DNA of 64,000 nucleotides from Isoetes taiwanensis (taxonomy: Eukaryota > Streptophyta > Lycopodiopsida > Isoetales > Isoetaceae). The DNA lies in the NCBI GenBank assembly GCA_021234155.1, contig JAJEKV010000093.1:1845712-1909711 (forward strand). Direction: 5' to 3'. The notes beneath the pieces were generated by a model. That model had not been told where the DNA came from. It did not search any database and worked only from the letters and a program-made list of their open reading frames with translations. The stretch's first letter is position 1; every line of letters begins with the position of its first letter. A program made the translations under genes and the position numbers. Positions 1 through 12,958 of this stretch are shown here, in pieces.

Positions 1-1936
1 CCCCTTCCTTACAAAGTTTACCCCAAGTAGTGGCAAAAAACCCCCTACCTCGTACGTATACGTATGGAAATGGGTCGAAAAAACCCCCCTACAAGTCACT
101 CAGGCACATTGTATGGCACTTACAGTGAATCCCCCTTGGAAATGATTATGGACATGAATTTTCGCAGGCTTGTGATGCTTGTATGGTGACCTTCTTGAGC
201 ATGGATGGATTCAAAGGTGTAGAGATTTGCCCAAGAGATCTAAAAAATTGTCCAAATTCTGAGAGTACTGCTATATAGTAGTTGTTTGTGGATGTGGATG
301 TGTGAAGGAAAGTAATAACATTTTACTAGTAATGGTGCCTAATGTTGTTGGGCATAAGTTGGAAGTCTGCAAATGTTTTGACCACAATTAGAAAAGCATG
401 CAGTAATAACCCAACTTTTGTAACCTTATATTATAACAAAAATATCCAATGACTTAACAACATTGAAAAGAAACTTAGCTCCTTCATGTTAGATAGTGTT
501 GCATCGGCATTTTTTAAAGCTTTGAATAAAACAACACGATGCTTGTTCATAGAAAATCTGAATGAGAGTAGAGTGTTAATCTGAGTAGGTTTGAGATGAG
601 GCTATAGTCAAATTCTATTAGTCTTTGTGAGGTTGGGCATAAGGTGGGACATTGTAAATGATCAATTGGAGTCATCATCCTTAGTATTGATAAATAGCTA
701 CATGCTCAAAATGTTGTGGATGTCAAATTATAATACGTGAATCTTGTGGAATTGTTATGAAGTTGAACATTAATAATGTCAACGTCCAAGTGCAGCTACT
801 ATTATGGTATCACTTTAGCAAAGTGAAAGGTCACCTTACATTTGAATATTATGGTCCAAGCTTTTCTAGCCTTACATTTGGATATTATGGTCCAAATTTT
901 TGGCCTTGTTTACTTAAGAAAAAATGGACAATATCATGCATATTCTAAGCAGTTTGTTGCCTATATGAGTAGGTCTAACATTAGATTAAACAAACACGGC
1001 GCTATTCTAAGTCTCCCAAACCATTGGGCAAAGTGGACGACTTTGTTTGATGTGGAAATGTCGCCATTTACTGTGTGAATATGATACAATGGCAGAATGG
1101 GCAATCAACAGCCCAGATAATACAAAGTTATTTATTTTGATGTTCTCGTGCATATGTAATGAAAGTTTGCTTCTCTACCTTGTCCATGCTAGGCACATCC
1201 TGTTATCATAGCACTCCATGATATGACATTATGGGCAGATATCAAATTGAACAAATGACAAGCATCCTATATGTTCCCACATGTACAATACATAAGCAGT
1301 CTATCCAACTAAACATGTTGTTTTTCCTCTTATACATATCCTGCAATCAAGTACACCCATAACTTGACAATGCATTTTGATGACTTGTCAAGAACTATAC
1401 ATCTTCTACACTTAACGTAAGGCTTCATGCCACCACAACATCTAATAGAAGATCAAGTTTGTGCAAAAGAGAGAAGTAGAAGACCAATGCTTATAATTGT
1501 ATTATGGTTGTGCAAAAGAGAGGAAGTTAGCTTGCATCTTGCAAGAATGCCAATAAATAAATATTTTCCACTTATGCTATTTTTGCATTTGCAAATCGCA
1601 ATGACCAACGAATAATTTGGATAATTGAGTTAATGCTTGTAAATGAGGTGCGACAAATGAAGATGGCAATTTATAGAAACAAACTTTAATAATGTTGTAG
1701 CAACCATTGTCAATTACTCCAAATTAGTTTGAATCCTGCAATACACTCCAGTGCGTTGCACCATAGATAAATTTCTGTCTAGAAGCACATCTTATGATGC
1801 AGATAAGAAAGAGTGCAAACTACCAATGTTAATAAGGATTTAATGTAAAAAGACTTGCGATGTTTGAGTTCTTGAGCAAAAGCCACCGCCATCGAATAAT
1901 CTTTAGAGAAACCTAGCAATAAAAAATTCTAGAAAC

Positions 1937-2004
1937 AGAGGCTCATTCTTCTCCATTTTAGTTAACTATGAGAGGCTCATTCTTCTCCATTTTAGTTAGC
2001 TATG
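1937..2004. repeat. 34-bp tandem duplication
   Basis: Two adjacent 34-bp units (1937-1970 and 1971-2004), both beginning AGAGGCTCATTC and differing at one position (TTAACTATG against TTAGCTATG). It looks like a recent local duplication. Confidence 0.9.
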
Positions 2005-2037
2005 GGATTAATCCTCGCTTGGTTCATGTACAACAAA

Positions 2038-2520
2038 TGTTGAAACATTCTGCCATAACTTTGTAGAATTCAAATGGCTGATCTCAATGCATTCAACATT
2101 TTTTATTCCAATGTGAGTGTACCATGTAAATCAACTATGAACTCTTACACTCTGACTGTGGTGTCATAGCATTTGCATTCGTCCAAAAAGAAATGGTTTG
2201 TGGCTCTCACCTCTTATGAAGAGAATCATGTGCCAAATCAAATGGTTACCTATTGAAATGCCTTGTTCAGATACAATAAACTGTAAAACATTCTGTTATA
2301 ATTGTGCGAGGCAAATAGCTGTTCTCAATGCATTCAATATCTTTCTATTCCAATGTCAGTGTGCCATGTAAGTCGATTATGAACTCTTAAAATCTAACCG
2401 TCGTGTTACAATATATTCACTTAAAGAATTTGAATACCAATCACCTCCCAAACGAAATGATTACAAAAGAAATCTGTGGGTCTCACCTCCTTGTAAAGAG
2501 AACCATGTGATAACATCTGT
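2038..2520. repeat. Diverged direct duplication of about 220 bp
   Basis: The stretch from about 2038 to 2236 is repeated in diverged form from about 2279 to 2520. Shared landmarks in the same order are AAACATTCTG, CTCAATGCATTCAA, TATTCCAATGT, GTGCCATGTAA, TATGAACTCTTA and TCTCACCTC followed by AGAGAA. No coding function is apparent. Confidence 0.7.
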
Positions 2521-2907
2521 GTGATGCAAAAACAGGGGTAGATCTGAATGGTACGTAGGTTATAGAGTCCCAATATTTCACATGCAACCTTTAAGCAACC
2601 ATTCTAAGACTGTCAATACACGGCCCTGTTCTTGGGTTTTAAAAAAGAGAGCATTTTATCCTTACAATTATCAGCTTCAGTGTATTCAGCAATGCTATGG
2701 ACAAATGCAAAATGCTAATAAATTATCAAACGCCCCTATATTTAAACTATAATACATGATGAACATAGAGCTTCTGGTATAATTCTTAGAAAGGGTTCTG
2801 CATGAAATTTATAGCTGATCCGTAACATGCAGTTGTGGTCTAATCACATCTCCAACAGATCTAGAATTGCACTACTTGCAGGTAGAGGCTAGAGGCTATG
2901 CTAGAAC

Positions 2908-3376
2908 AAATACAGAATTTCCATAGCCAGTTTGGTCATGGTTACTATCTCTCTTCCATGTGGTCTTGACTAGCCAGCAGGTGCTTCTCGCCATTTATCC
3001 TTCCACTTGGAACAGCTTGCAGCAACAGGCTTTCCTCTTAGCTTCAGGCTGGTTGTTGTGGTATATTTGGAAAAGAAGGCGAATGTATATCTTCAAGGGC
3101 TTATCAATTACTGTCAACCAACTTCTTCACGAGGCGCAAGATAGATTGGTGAAGGCATACTTATGTTCTCAGCTTGCTCCTGAGAAAAAACGTTTGATTT
3201 TTGAGGAATATTTGGGTATCTTATCTTATGCATAGACAAGTGCCTGCACTCAGTGGATTATCTTTGTCTGCTGAGATTTTATTCCTGTCTCTGCATTTAT
3301 GTGTGTACTTCTTCTGGAATTTTGAATAAGAGGTTGTCGTCCTTCAAAAAAAAAAAAAAAAAATACAGAATTTCCA
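2908..3376 (+). mobile_element. 5'-truncated LINE insertion with 16-bp target-site duplication
   Basis: A 16-bp sequence, AAATACAGAATTTCCA, occurs at 2908-2923 and again at 3361-3376. Between the copies lies about 437 bp ending in a pure A tract (3346-3360). This is the signature of target-primed reverse transcription. The inserted DNA encodes a 91-codon open frame (2960-3235) containing WYIWKRRR, comparable to the WNIWKHRN motif after the zf-RVT region of the larger LINEs in this window. Its 3' end differs from theirs, so it belongs to another subfamily. Perfect target duplications suggest a young insertion. Confidence 0.88.
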
Positions 3377-6030
3377 AAATACTGAACATGAGGCATTGCG
3401 AGAATGATTCTGAGATCCCTAATTGGTGGGAACTGCCAAGAAGAAGACTTTGGTCCTGATACAGTTCCTTTATCAGAAATATCTATAACATATGATTGAG
3501 TTTCCAAGCATGTATTAGGTCTCCACATAGGTGATCCTCCGTTACTCTGTTTCAGAGTCAGAAATCTAGAGGTCAGAGGAGGCACATGTGAATTTCCATC
3601 AAGTTGACCAATTACAGAATTATTTCCAGATTGCAAAGTACTTTTCGTAACTTGGCTCTGCACATCCATCTTGGCTTGGAACTGTTTGCATCATAGAATC
3701 AAGCTGTAGAGTGTAATACAATAATGTTAGCCTTGTGCATTCCCTCCATTATGTGGTTATCAATTGGCTTAAAAAAGAAATTACCTCCTTTACATCATTT
3801 GTTGTTGTAGAATGTTTTTGACAGTGTGTGGTGGCAAGTCCCATCAATCTGAAAGTTATAGAAAGCAAGAGCATCAGTTAACCTTTTACTCTGATAACAC
3901 CAACCATGAGAGCTAACGATTTTACCTTGAAAATGTTGCTTTATCATATATTCTAATCTAGTGCTACCTGCAAAAGTTAAGCACAAATTAAACTTTGTAA
4001 CCTATGAAAGTATTGCACAAAGCATCTCGAAAGGAAAGCATACAACATTAACAGCACATAGTCCATCAAACATTACTCCCAAAGACAAAATAGCCATGGC
4101 TTTAGTTTCAAGCCAACAAACCAACTTAAATAGAATATAAGAATGTAAATGGTGGTCTAATAGAAGCATGGGATCCAAAGAAGAATCAAAATTGGTTGGC
4201 CATAGCTTTACCCTGCAGAAATCACTATACCCTGTTGTGCTTGGTATGCACTGACTTTGATGAGATCAGGGATAAAAACAATGAGCTTGCCTTATAAAGA
4301 TAATGCAATCAGGGATTCTTGAGATCTTTGAAGTGCAGAAGCATTGGGTAAAACCCTGTGGACGTTACATCCACCTTACTATGATTTCACAAGTTACAGT
4401 CTGGCCACTTTGCAGGAAGCATGAGGGGCCTACACTGCAGTGCAAGGAATTTTCAATGAATTACTTCCTCTAGCAATCCTGTGCATTCCTTTCCATTCTG
4501 CAAATAACACTAAGGTGGTCAGATCTGCAATTAATCTTCTTAACCTTTTACATTCAGGATCACTCTTTATGGTAGTCTGAATACCTTTTCCTGCCTCAAT
4601 ATTCATGAATTCAAAAGCAAAGAAGAGCTAAAGCATTGGTCTAGAAGTAGAGGGGCTTCTGTCGAATAGATATGCCTTTAAATGTTTTATTGACGATATA
4701 TAAAGAAAAAGTGGAACGAGAAATTGCTCAACATGAAGCTTGGAAAGAAAATGGCATGAAATGGGAACAGGTACTAGTATGTGCTAGAAATGACCTTACT
4801 GCTTAGAATCTTCTTGACCAACCCATTTGGTCCACAGACAATAACAAACTGCCCTTCTATTCTTGGATCCTCAAACCCCTTAATATTGGCACTGCATGAT
4901 CCTGGAAAGATATTGGCGCAATGCACTGTAATAAAAAAAGGTTATCTTGTCAGTAGGTATATTGCATCCTGTAATTGTATAGGGTGTTAAGTACAGTTAT
5001 TATCAAGCATGATGTAGCGCACCGTATCTAGTAACTTCCCTGATTATTAATAGTAGCGACTTCACGGATTATTAATAGGAGTGTCGAGATATGCATTGTG
5101 TGGATTTACAAATCATTCGATTGCCTTCATGTAGGACACATAAAATGAAAGTCAGTAGCTTATGTGCAAAGATATGTTGTTTGCTTATGCTCTATGTGAT
5201 GTTTCACAACTGATGCATTGCGATTGCATGGGTACTCCATAGTGAAAACCTCTTTGCAATTGTTCATGCAGATGGTAATAACTATTTCTATGATAAGGTA
5301 CACAATGAAGCAATTTCTTTCAATGTAAGGTCATGCATTAATGGCTCTAGGTGTAGCATGTTTAATGTATTGGAATTTTGAGGATTGTGAGGGTCAACAA
5401 TTATAGGGCATGCAGTAGTTACAGGGCATGCAGTTCTGTTTATAACTAGAAGTATTAAGTGGGAATTTGTATTCATAGGTGTAAAAGAAACTCCTATCAT
5501 GCTTAACACAAATTTATCTAGAATAATATGTCTCCTCTTCATGTCTTGTTGTTTGTCCTTTCGTGCCAGCGTCCAAGATGAGCAAATGCAAATTGATAGC
5601 CAATTTTACTTAAGGAAGCATTTGAAAGGTTTTCAGGCTCATTTAATCTACCGTAAGGTATTTTAGTTCAATTCTGCACCCATTAACTTTGAGTACTTCA
5701 TGGAGAGAAGAGAAATCTTATCTTGAAATCTACTGTTGAAGTTCTCATAGCTTTCTCAGTGATTAAAATCCTACAACTTTTCTGCTGCCAAAATGGTGTG
5801 CATAAATAATTCTTAAATCTCTATTACCATTTTATCCTGCACCAAACTTTTACTCACCATGATATGGTAACTTTTCTCTATGTTGTTGTCATCTACGGCT
5901 TTTCAAAATGAAGCATTATTTGCAAAATGTCATTCGCATAGATTATATTAACAAGTCTCAATGTACAGTTGCAAGTGTATTAAGCACATCTTATTAATAA
6001 AGTATGATGTTTGTCATTCATATTTTTCAG
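3377..6030. other. Region without a clear gene
   Basis: Mostly AT-rich non-coding sequence. One stretch on the plus strand (about 4671-4769) reads as an open exon-like segment containing YKEKVEREIAQHEAWKENG and is followed by a GT dinucleotide. It may be a fragment of an exon. I could not assign it or link it to other exons. No upstream exons of the WD40 pseudogene at 6031 were found here. Confidence 0.45.
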
Positions 6031-6877
6031 TCCAAATGGGAAGTATATTTTAACAAGAGGAGAAGATGATTTGGTGCAAGTATGGAGTATGGAAGATCAT
6101 GTTGTTGTTGCTTAAGGTGAGGGATATAATTCCTGGGTGAGTTTCCATCAGAAGATATGTGGTAGGGCTTAGGTAATTTTGCCATGGAAAAACCTTAATG
6201 CCTGAAAAATTATATTGTATTTGTTCTCTTCTAATGCATAGGAGTTAAAATAGATTCCTTCAACTGTTGTCACAGGTTAGTCAAGTTGCATTTGATCCAT
6301 ATTGGTTTTCACCTGGTGCAGCTGGTGAAACAACTTATTGATTTGGATCGGTGGGTCAGGTATACTATTGCTTCACCTGAAATCTTGCCAGTCAGATTGA
6401 AACCATCTATTTGCATCAAGTTTTCTCCAGCTGGCTAATCATTCAATATCTTGATTTGAATGCATAGTAAAGTTGGATGTCTCCGGAACTAGGTTATGGT
6501 TATAATCAGGATACGCAACTGCTTCTTTTGGATTTAGCAATGGATGAGGTGGTTGTGCCACTCAGAAGATTAGCTCCATCTTGCCCATCTCCATCATATA
6601 GTGGAAATAGTAATGGGCAAGCAACAAAGGTTGATGGTTCACATTCAGCAGGTGTTCTTCAACCATCTCCCCTCAGGAAAGAGGTCCCAAAGTTGGTACC
6701 TTTAATGTCATAGTGGGGTGCATCCAGAGCCTCTTTCTGGACTTTCTTTTACCCGTGATTCCATAATGGCTGCTTCTCATGAAGGGCATATTAAAATTTG
6801 GGATAGAGCAGTTCCTGATGATTTCTTCGTTGGCAGTGCAGAGAATTCTGTTGGAAGTCTGAAACATAGACAACAAT
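6031..6877 (+). pseudogene. WD40-repeat protein pseudogene, WDR20/creC-like
   Basis: Three exon-like blocks match the plant WDR20/creC-type WD40 protein family in order. Block 1 (6031-6136) reads GEDDLVQVWSMED followed by EGYNSWV across the splice. Block 2 (6276-6359) reads VAFDPYW and FGSVGQ. Block 3 (from 6510) reads DTQLLLLDLAMDEVVVPLRR, then, after a frame change, PEPLSGLSFTRDS and EGHIKIWDRA. Each block is bounded by plausible GT/AG sites, so introns are retained and this is a genomic remnant, not a retrocopy. It is disabled: TAA at 6113-6115 where the family has Trp, TGA at 6339-6341 replacing an Arg, and a frameshift near 6711. The N-terminal half of the protein was not found upstream. 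Confidence 0.8.
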
Positions 6878-7083
6878 AAAAAAGTAGCAATCACAAACAG
6901 TAAGGATATATTGGCATTATCCTCTTTGGGCCAGTGCCCTAGCCAATGACTTTAAACTTCAAAGGTGTTGTGCATTTGACATCTGCTACAGTCCAACTTG
7001 GTGGCCATTCCTATTCTATCAGCAATAATATTTAGGTGTTGAATTTGAGGAAATGTATCAAGCTTTTTGACCTGAGAGTTAAT

Positions 7084-9540
7084 CTGTGATGTTCCCTACC
7101 AAATATACGACACCCGGTCGTACATCTCGCAGGAAATTCCCCATCCAGCCCTACGGCCGCATATCCCTCCGTCTATCCCGCACCCCAATGTACCCTTGGT
7201 GTGGAAAGGGAACACGGAGGTGTCTTGGGTGCCCTTCCCCTATGGACTCCTATAACAGCGGAAGCATAACACAACGTCAGCACTAACAACAATAGTACAT
7301 CAAACTACCTCAAAGGGTAGCACGTCCATACATCCATAAATACAACAAGGATAATGTCATGCCATAAAAACATGAGAGCTCTTACCTAGGCTCAGACTTG
7401 CAAGGGAAGTAGACAGCTGGGCCTCAAGATAGAGCAGACCGAGATATAACAATGGCTTGGCTGGCTATAGACCATTGTGGCTAGGGTTGACAACTCCATC
7501 CGCCCTTCCTGTGCATACTTTTCAGACTAGCTAGATCGGGATCCGGGCGTGACTATAAACGGAGGCGTAATCCTACCCAATTGGAACTACTCGGGTTGCA
7601 TCTCCCCGGTCCGATGAGGCGGGAAGGGTTGCATCTACCCTTCCCGAGGTCTAGTAGTTTAGGCGGGTGCTAGAGAATCGGCGACACACAATCCGTCCCT
7701 GACTGAATTCCCTAAAACAAGAGCCAGGCCATACCTGCAACTCTTGAGAGGCAGGGCAACACCATTGCCCCAAGAGGTATCAGACCCATACCCGGCCCAC
7801 TCAAAGTGACCGACTATAGGCCTAGCCCGCTATGGATTCCCAGTAGCCGCGCTCAGCAGGGACCTCCCTCCACTTTGCCACTAGGAGGGTTTATCGTCGA
7901 GAGCCCTTCATAGACTTGAAGAAATTCTTCATGTCCTTGAGTCGAAGATCCTTGCCAACGTTGCACAAAATATTTCGGGATCATCCTCCTTCTAATGCTC
8001 GAGCTATTTGAGGGGTCGGAGCGGTGGTGCCATCGCCGCTACTACTGTCAAAGGCGCATCCCTTAGATGACCCCTGGCGAAGTCGAGGCTATAGAGTGCC
8101 ACAGATCCTTTGAAGAGGATAACGTGATCCGTGTTCTCCATCATCTTGGCATGCTGGCCGAACCCTATAAGTGCAATCAAAAGTGCCACATACTCCTCTC
8201 CTCGTAGGTTGAAGTCCTTGTGGAATACTATCATTTGGCCTTGTCTTAGGACTGGAAGATAGTATCGAAGGGCCTTCCCCCTCTGGGGTCCTGCCAACTG
8301 TGATCCTATACCCTTCCTTTTTGCCACTTCACCGTAGGTGTCTACTGCTAGGAGGTCTTCATGGTCCCTCCACATGGTGGTTGCATTGTCTAAGTTGATG
8401 CTGCTAGACCCCTCTCGCATGCTTTGCGCTCAAACGGGTCGGCTAGAGCTTGGGCCTCTTCCTAGTTTGTACAGCCTGCTTTGAATTTCTTGAAATTCCT
8501 CCTCCTGAATGACTGGTGGCTGGTGGTGATACATCTACCTTATGTACTCATATGCCGCAATATCTGACATCGTTTCACCGCCATAAGAATGTCGTTCTGC
8601 TACCTCACTTGGAACTTCATGATAGGAGTAGTCGATGGGGTCCTTCTGCTGTCCCTCTGCAATCAGCCCCATGAGTTCCGATGTTGAGCCCCTTTTCTAT
8701 GCAGTATGGGAGATGGAGAATGTTGTTGGCAAAAAAATACTTCTTCCCTTCGATCACCACCGGAGATAGGGTCGTGATGCCTATAGGTGGTTCATTGGCT
8801 CTCCTGATATCTTCATCGTGCCTCGTTATCCACCTCGCCATCCTTGATGCTAGTCTGCTCTCCTCCTCCTGTTCGTCATCCCCTTTCTCTTCACAGTCTT
8901 CTTCGATTTGAAGTGCCCATGCGGATGTGCCGTGGTAGACGGACTCCGAGAGGCATCAAACTCGTGGATGAGGCCCTTATCTACCCTCGTGTTGAGGGGT
9001 GCAAGGTCCAAAGGCTGAATGGAAGGCTCCCCCACACTGTTGATGGCTCTGAAGTGCATGAACGGAGATAAGGCTGCGTATGCTGAGATATACCGATGCA
9101 TATGAGCCTTACAACTCATGTAGTCAGGCATGTTCTTCGTCCTATCCCACAACTGGCCCTTGACTCTAGATCCTCCACGTAAAACTTTACTTAATGACTC
9201 TAGGGATACCCACCTGGCTCCTCTCGGAGGAATGCTGACTTCCCAGGTGTCAGAGTCAAAGTTGCATGGAGATCAAAGAGATAGTCAAAGACATGGAAGC
9301 CCTCTTCTGCTGGGAACTCACCGATGTGGTTGGCACTGTCGTGCCATTCAACAAAGTTTGTGGGCGCCATTGAGCAGAGATTGGATTAGAAAATGGTTGG
9401 GGAATATTCACAAGGAGCTGGAAAATCGCCTAGAGGGGATGAGAGCAAACTTGGTGAAGGAAAAATATCAAATGAGGTCTCTTTTTCTAGACTAAGGCTG
9501 CCTAGGTTTCCGTGCCCATGACTTCTTGCTAGGGTAGACC
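7084..9540. other. GC-rich block of unknown origin, probably a decayed mobile element
   Basis: Base composition rises sharply from about 7084 and falls again near 9540. The longest minus-strand frames (9152-8850, 8841-8617 and 8420-8004) can be read as one broken coding sequence running right to left, with stops and frame changes between. The right frame contains an arginine-rich NRRRRAD end. I see no reverse transcriptase, integrase, RNase H, protease or transposase motif, and no repeat pair marking LTRs. The sharp start with TGATGTTCCCTACC near 7087 could be a retroelement end, but this is a guess. The position beside a LINE fragment fits a layered transposon graveyard. Confidence 0.4.
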
Positions 9541-10452
9541 TATGTTCCAAGGCTATAGATGTTCAAATTAGGTAACATCAGAAGTGCAAATCTAAGCAGA
9601 ACAAAGGTCATTGATTCTTTCAGTGCTACATCTAGGGTTCACTTAAAACAGGGATAAATGCATCAGCATTAGAGATATTTCTAATGATTATATCTCTGGT
9701 ATCAAATGTATTCATTCCAATGACTCAACTAAAATGCTAGGGATGCCTCTATCCACAAATCTAGCTCTAAAAGGTCTATGGTCTCCAATTTCTCTCGTAT
9801 CAAAAAGAAATTGACTAATTATGGTAGTTGCCTATCTCTGGCTGGAAGATCTATTATTGCAAATAATGTGATTGCTAGCTCTCACATATATTTTTCATCT
9901 GCTCTTCTTGCTCCAAAGTCCATTTACCAACAATGAGAAAGGATCATCAGGAATTTTATTTGGGTTAGAAAGCATCATATGGTTAATTGGAAATCAATAT
10001 CGAAGCAAAAATCTGGGGGTCTTTATCTGTAAGAATCTCCTTCTATAGGGGTATGCTTTGGCTGGTAAATATGTTTGGAGGTCTCTATATCAAACCAATA
10101 ACATTGTCTTTCTTGAAGTTATATTAAAGGGCACCCTTGGTTATGCATCATCTCCTTCTTACGCCTTTAATTTGCAGGTTGGAGCCAACACTTCTTTCCT
10201 TATGAGAAATCTTATCTTTGCTTGGAATATTTCTCCACGAGCTTTTAAGCATATTGATCTTCAAAGCTGTCACCTGAGATCAAGCATTTTTGGAATCCTT
10301 ACTTATCCGAGACAACTATACTCCTTTGGCTATATTGCACCCCATGATCTATAAAAATGGAGTGAGCTCAACATTGTGCATTTAGGTGACCTTAGAGTTA
10401 ATAATAGATGGATCACTTTGACTGCTCTTAAGCAAAAGTCGAGGTACCCTCG

Positions 10453-11097
10453 ATGACAAATCTCTTCAAGCATATAATGCAAAAGATTAGTGGCCTAAAT
10501 TTAGATGCCAATCCAAATTCTGTGCATGATTGGACTCTTAATAATAAAGGGGCATATAAAGTTTCCATAATTTACAAATTCCTGAATAGGCCATGCAATC
10601 CTTCTAAGGCCAAGATTTTCTGGAATATCTCGGATGACATTGAATTTAAATTATTCAATAATATATGGAATTCATATTTAACTCCTAAGGTTGAATATTT
10701 CATTTGGCTTGTTGCAAATGGTAGTGCTCCAAATCTTGCATCCTTTGCTAAACATCAAGCTAGAATTGCTGCTCCTATTGATTCTCGTTGCCCCTTGCAT
10801 TGTAACAACATTGAGGATATGAACCATATTTTTATCTTTCCCAAACCTTGCTCTTTTTGGAACTGGTTTGAACATTTCTTCAATATTCCCAAACCTACCT
10901 CTTTGCTGAACTTCTTATTAAATGATGACGCATTCATAAATTCCTTATCTTATATTGCCTTGTGGAATATTTGGAAACATAGGAATAGATGTTTATATGG
11001 CCAGCATTCAGTTTTTTGTACTTGGATTAAATTGCATATCATATATGATTTAGAACTGTCTGCCACTTGCAATAAACATATTAGGAAATCATTTTGA
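10453..11097 (+). pseudogene. LINE A ORF2 C-terminal part (zf-RVT region)
   Basis: A 214-codon open frame encoding the end of a non-LTR retrotransposon ORF2. After the polymerase domain, plant L1-like elements carry a zinc-binding zf-RVT region. Here CPLHCNNIEDMNHIF supplies the typical Cys/His spacing, and ALWNIWKHRNRCLYG is the conserved stretch that follows. The polymerase upstream (9600-10350) is in several frames with stops, so the protein cannot be made whole. The frame ends just before the extra ORF3 at 11161. Confidence 0.75.
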
Positions 11098-11160
11098 TGA
11101 AAGGTGAAAAATTTTAGAGGTTTATACTGGTCCTTATAATTTATTTAAATTGTATTGTCA

Positions 11161-11639
11161 TGATGAATTTGCTGACAGTGATATCTTATCTATCAGATTA
11201 CATGAACAATCTCGGAGCTGATTTATTTGCTGAGTTTCAGATTTATGTGGAACAGTTGATTGATTAGGACATTGAATACTCAGAGGGACTTTGGACAGGG
11301 TTAGTCAGGGGCAGAACAGATGTTGATATATTGGATATTCCTGAAAGAGAAATAGATTGGGCTATGGAATTTTGTAGGGGCACTTACTTGATGCATCAGC
11401 TATGGTGGTTTTTGGAAAGATTTAGCAGTAACATGACTGATCAGCAGTTCAAGTCCTACAGGGACTGCTATTATTATCATATGGGAATTGCTGATGCTTA
11501 TGGCTCACTTATCCTACTCATGGCTACTACAAACTCTGATATCTTAATCCTGGAACTTAGTTGGAGGAGTAATCATATCCTTATACTCCAGCCTCATTAT
11601 CCAGCTCTTTTCCCTTTTATTGAATCTTATCAATTCTAA
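11161..11639 (+). pseudogene. LINE A extra ORF (ORF3), copy with one stop
   Basis: An open frame lying after the zf-RVT region and before the 3' tail. It is interrupted by one TAG near 11266. The right half aligns with ORF3 of the other copy (31588-32121): FSSNMTDQQFKSYRDCYYYH against FSMTETQLSRFREMYYSH, then DAYGSLILLM against DLYGTLLLLM. The predicted protein is helical and acidic with many aromatic residues. I do not recognise a family. Its retention in the same place in two diverged copies argues that it belongs to the element. Confidence 0.6.
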
Positions 11640-12036
11640 TTTCCTACTCGTAAATCTCCATCTTAACATCTCCGCTTCTTTGCATATTATCCTTTTCTAT
11701 TTCTTCCTTATCTACCCCTAATTTTTGGCTTCATATTTTCTTCACAAGGTGATCTGCTACATTTTCAGGTTGTGATCTACAGGTCTCGGACATTAGCAGT
11801 TAATTTTGCAAAGATCATACTCTAGCGATCATGTCAACTTGTTTATCTACTTCTAAAGTTTCATATGACTGGAAACTTAATGCTTCATACAGTTTAGCAG
11901 CTGCATCTAAATTTATTTTTCAGTATTATATATGCACTATTTTTTTGAATTTTCAGTTCTATTGCAATGCCTCGGCATTAGCAATAATCCTTATTGTATT
12001 TTTTTTTCAATAATTAATGGAAAAAACCTCATTCTC

Positions 12037-12070
12037 TCTCTCTCTCTCAAAAAAAAAAAAAAAAAAAAAA
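12037..12070 (+). repeat. CT run plus poly(A) tail of LINE A
   Basis: A short (TC)n run followed by a pure A tract ends the LINE. The fuller copy ends with a related CTCTC-A(n) arrangement at about 32508-32545. Confidence 0.8.
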
Positions 12071-12630
12071 GAGAGACTGAAGTTCCTGCAAGAATGTGTT
12101 GATCAGTGTTTTCAATAATAATATTTTTAGACAGATTAAGATACATTTTGGGGCTGGGCAAATCTGACATTTCTTTCCTCGACTCCATCTTCTTCGAACT
12201 TTACTGCCATACATTTCACATATGTGACAAAACTTATGCAATTGTAAGGCATGGTTATTGCTCTTCTTGGTGATTTGGTTTTGTAAGGATTCATCCTGGC
12301 TAGTTGGAATCCTTGGTTTCACATGAATGATAGGTTTTCAACTACTCATATAGTAAATGAATGATATCCTCTATCATGGTTAATCATGCAAAAAATGAAC
12401 AGTTATGCCGTTGTTTGCTTGTAAGAAAATTGAAAGAACAATAGAAATTGAGAAACACATCGCCGCAAACAAAAGCCGGACGGAGAACATGGAGGATATA
12501 TAATAGAAGTATGTGCTACTTTTAAAGGAAGAACTCTTTCTGTATGGTCTTCCTGGTTGCAAAACTTGCCTATTGGAAATGGCTACATATTAACACATAG
12601 CCAGATTGAATAACATGAGAATTTTGATTG
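12071..12630. other. Region without a gene
   Basis: AT-rich flank between the LINE tail and the inverted-repeat end at 12631. I see no coding or RNA feature. Confidence 0.5.
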
Positions 12631-12958
12631 CACAAGGCCCCCAAAATTGAATTAGTATGACTTTTTTCTAATGGTTTCTTAATAGAAACCAGTTCTAAAA
12701 ATCAATATCGATTTGTGGGCCAAAAAGTTTACAAACCATGTCTAATTATATAATATAGTTTAGTGATACACTTTCATAATATGACAAACAAATATTGTTT
12801 CGGAACGTGATACCGAAATATGATAATTGTAGTTAATTTTTATGACGACTTAAATACATAATGGGTACTAGTACTTAATTTATCAAGTTTATGGCAATGG
12901 TATTTCACATCTTTTATCTTTGGTTTATTGACATTGTAACTTTACGTGCGTAATTAGT

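Larger units (their letters stand above)
1..2907. other. Region without a recognisable gene
   Basis: AT-rich DNA. The open frames are short, have no domain I recognise, and are not joined by convincing splice sites. The only structure I see is two local duplications between 1937 and 2520, listed separately. Confidence 0.6.
9600..12070 (+). mobile_element. LINE family A, 5'-truncated copy
   Basis: Homologous in order to the fuller copy at 24650-32545. It begins inside the reverse transcriptase domain (MLGMPLS, then LSLAGRSIIANNVIASSH, broken by stops and frame changes). It continues through the zf-RVT region, the extra ORF3 and a 3' end with TAATTAATGGAAAAA, a CT run and a poly(A) tract (about 12049-12070). 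The first part of ORF2 and all of ORF1 are missing, as expected of a 5'-truncated insertion. I could not find a target duplication next to the left edge, so the exact boundary is uncertain. Confidence 0.82.

Noticed and set aside
3250-3669. 139-codon minus-strand open frame
   Set aside because: It runs antisense through the poly(A) tail of the inserted LINE (a poly-Phe run) and has no domain; a chance frame.
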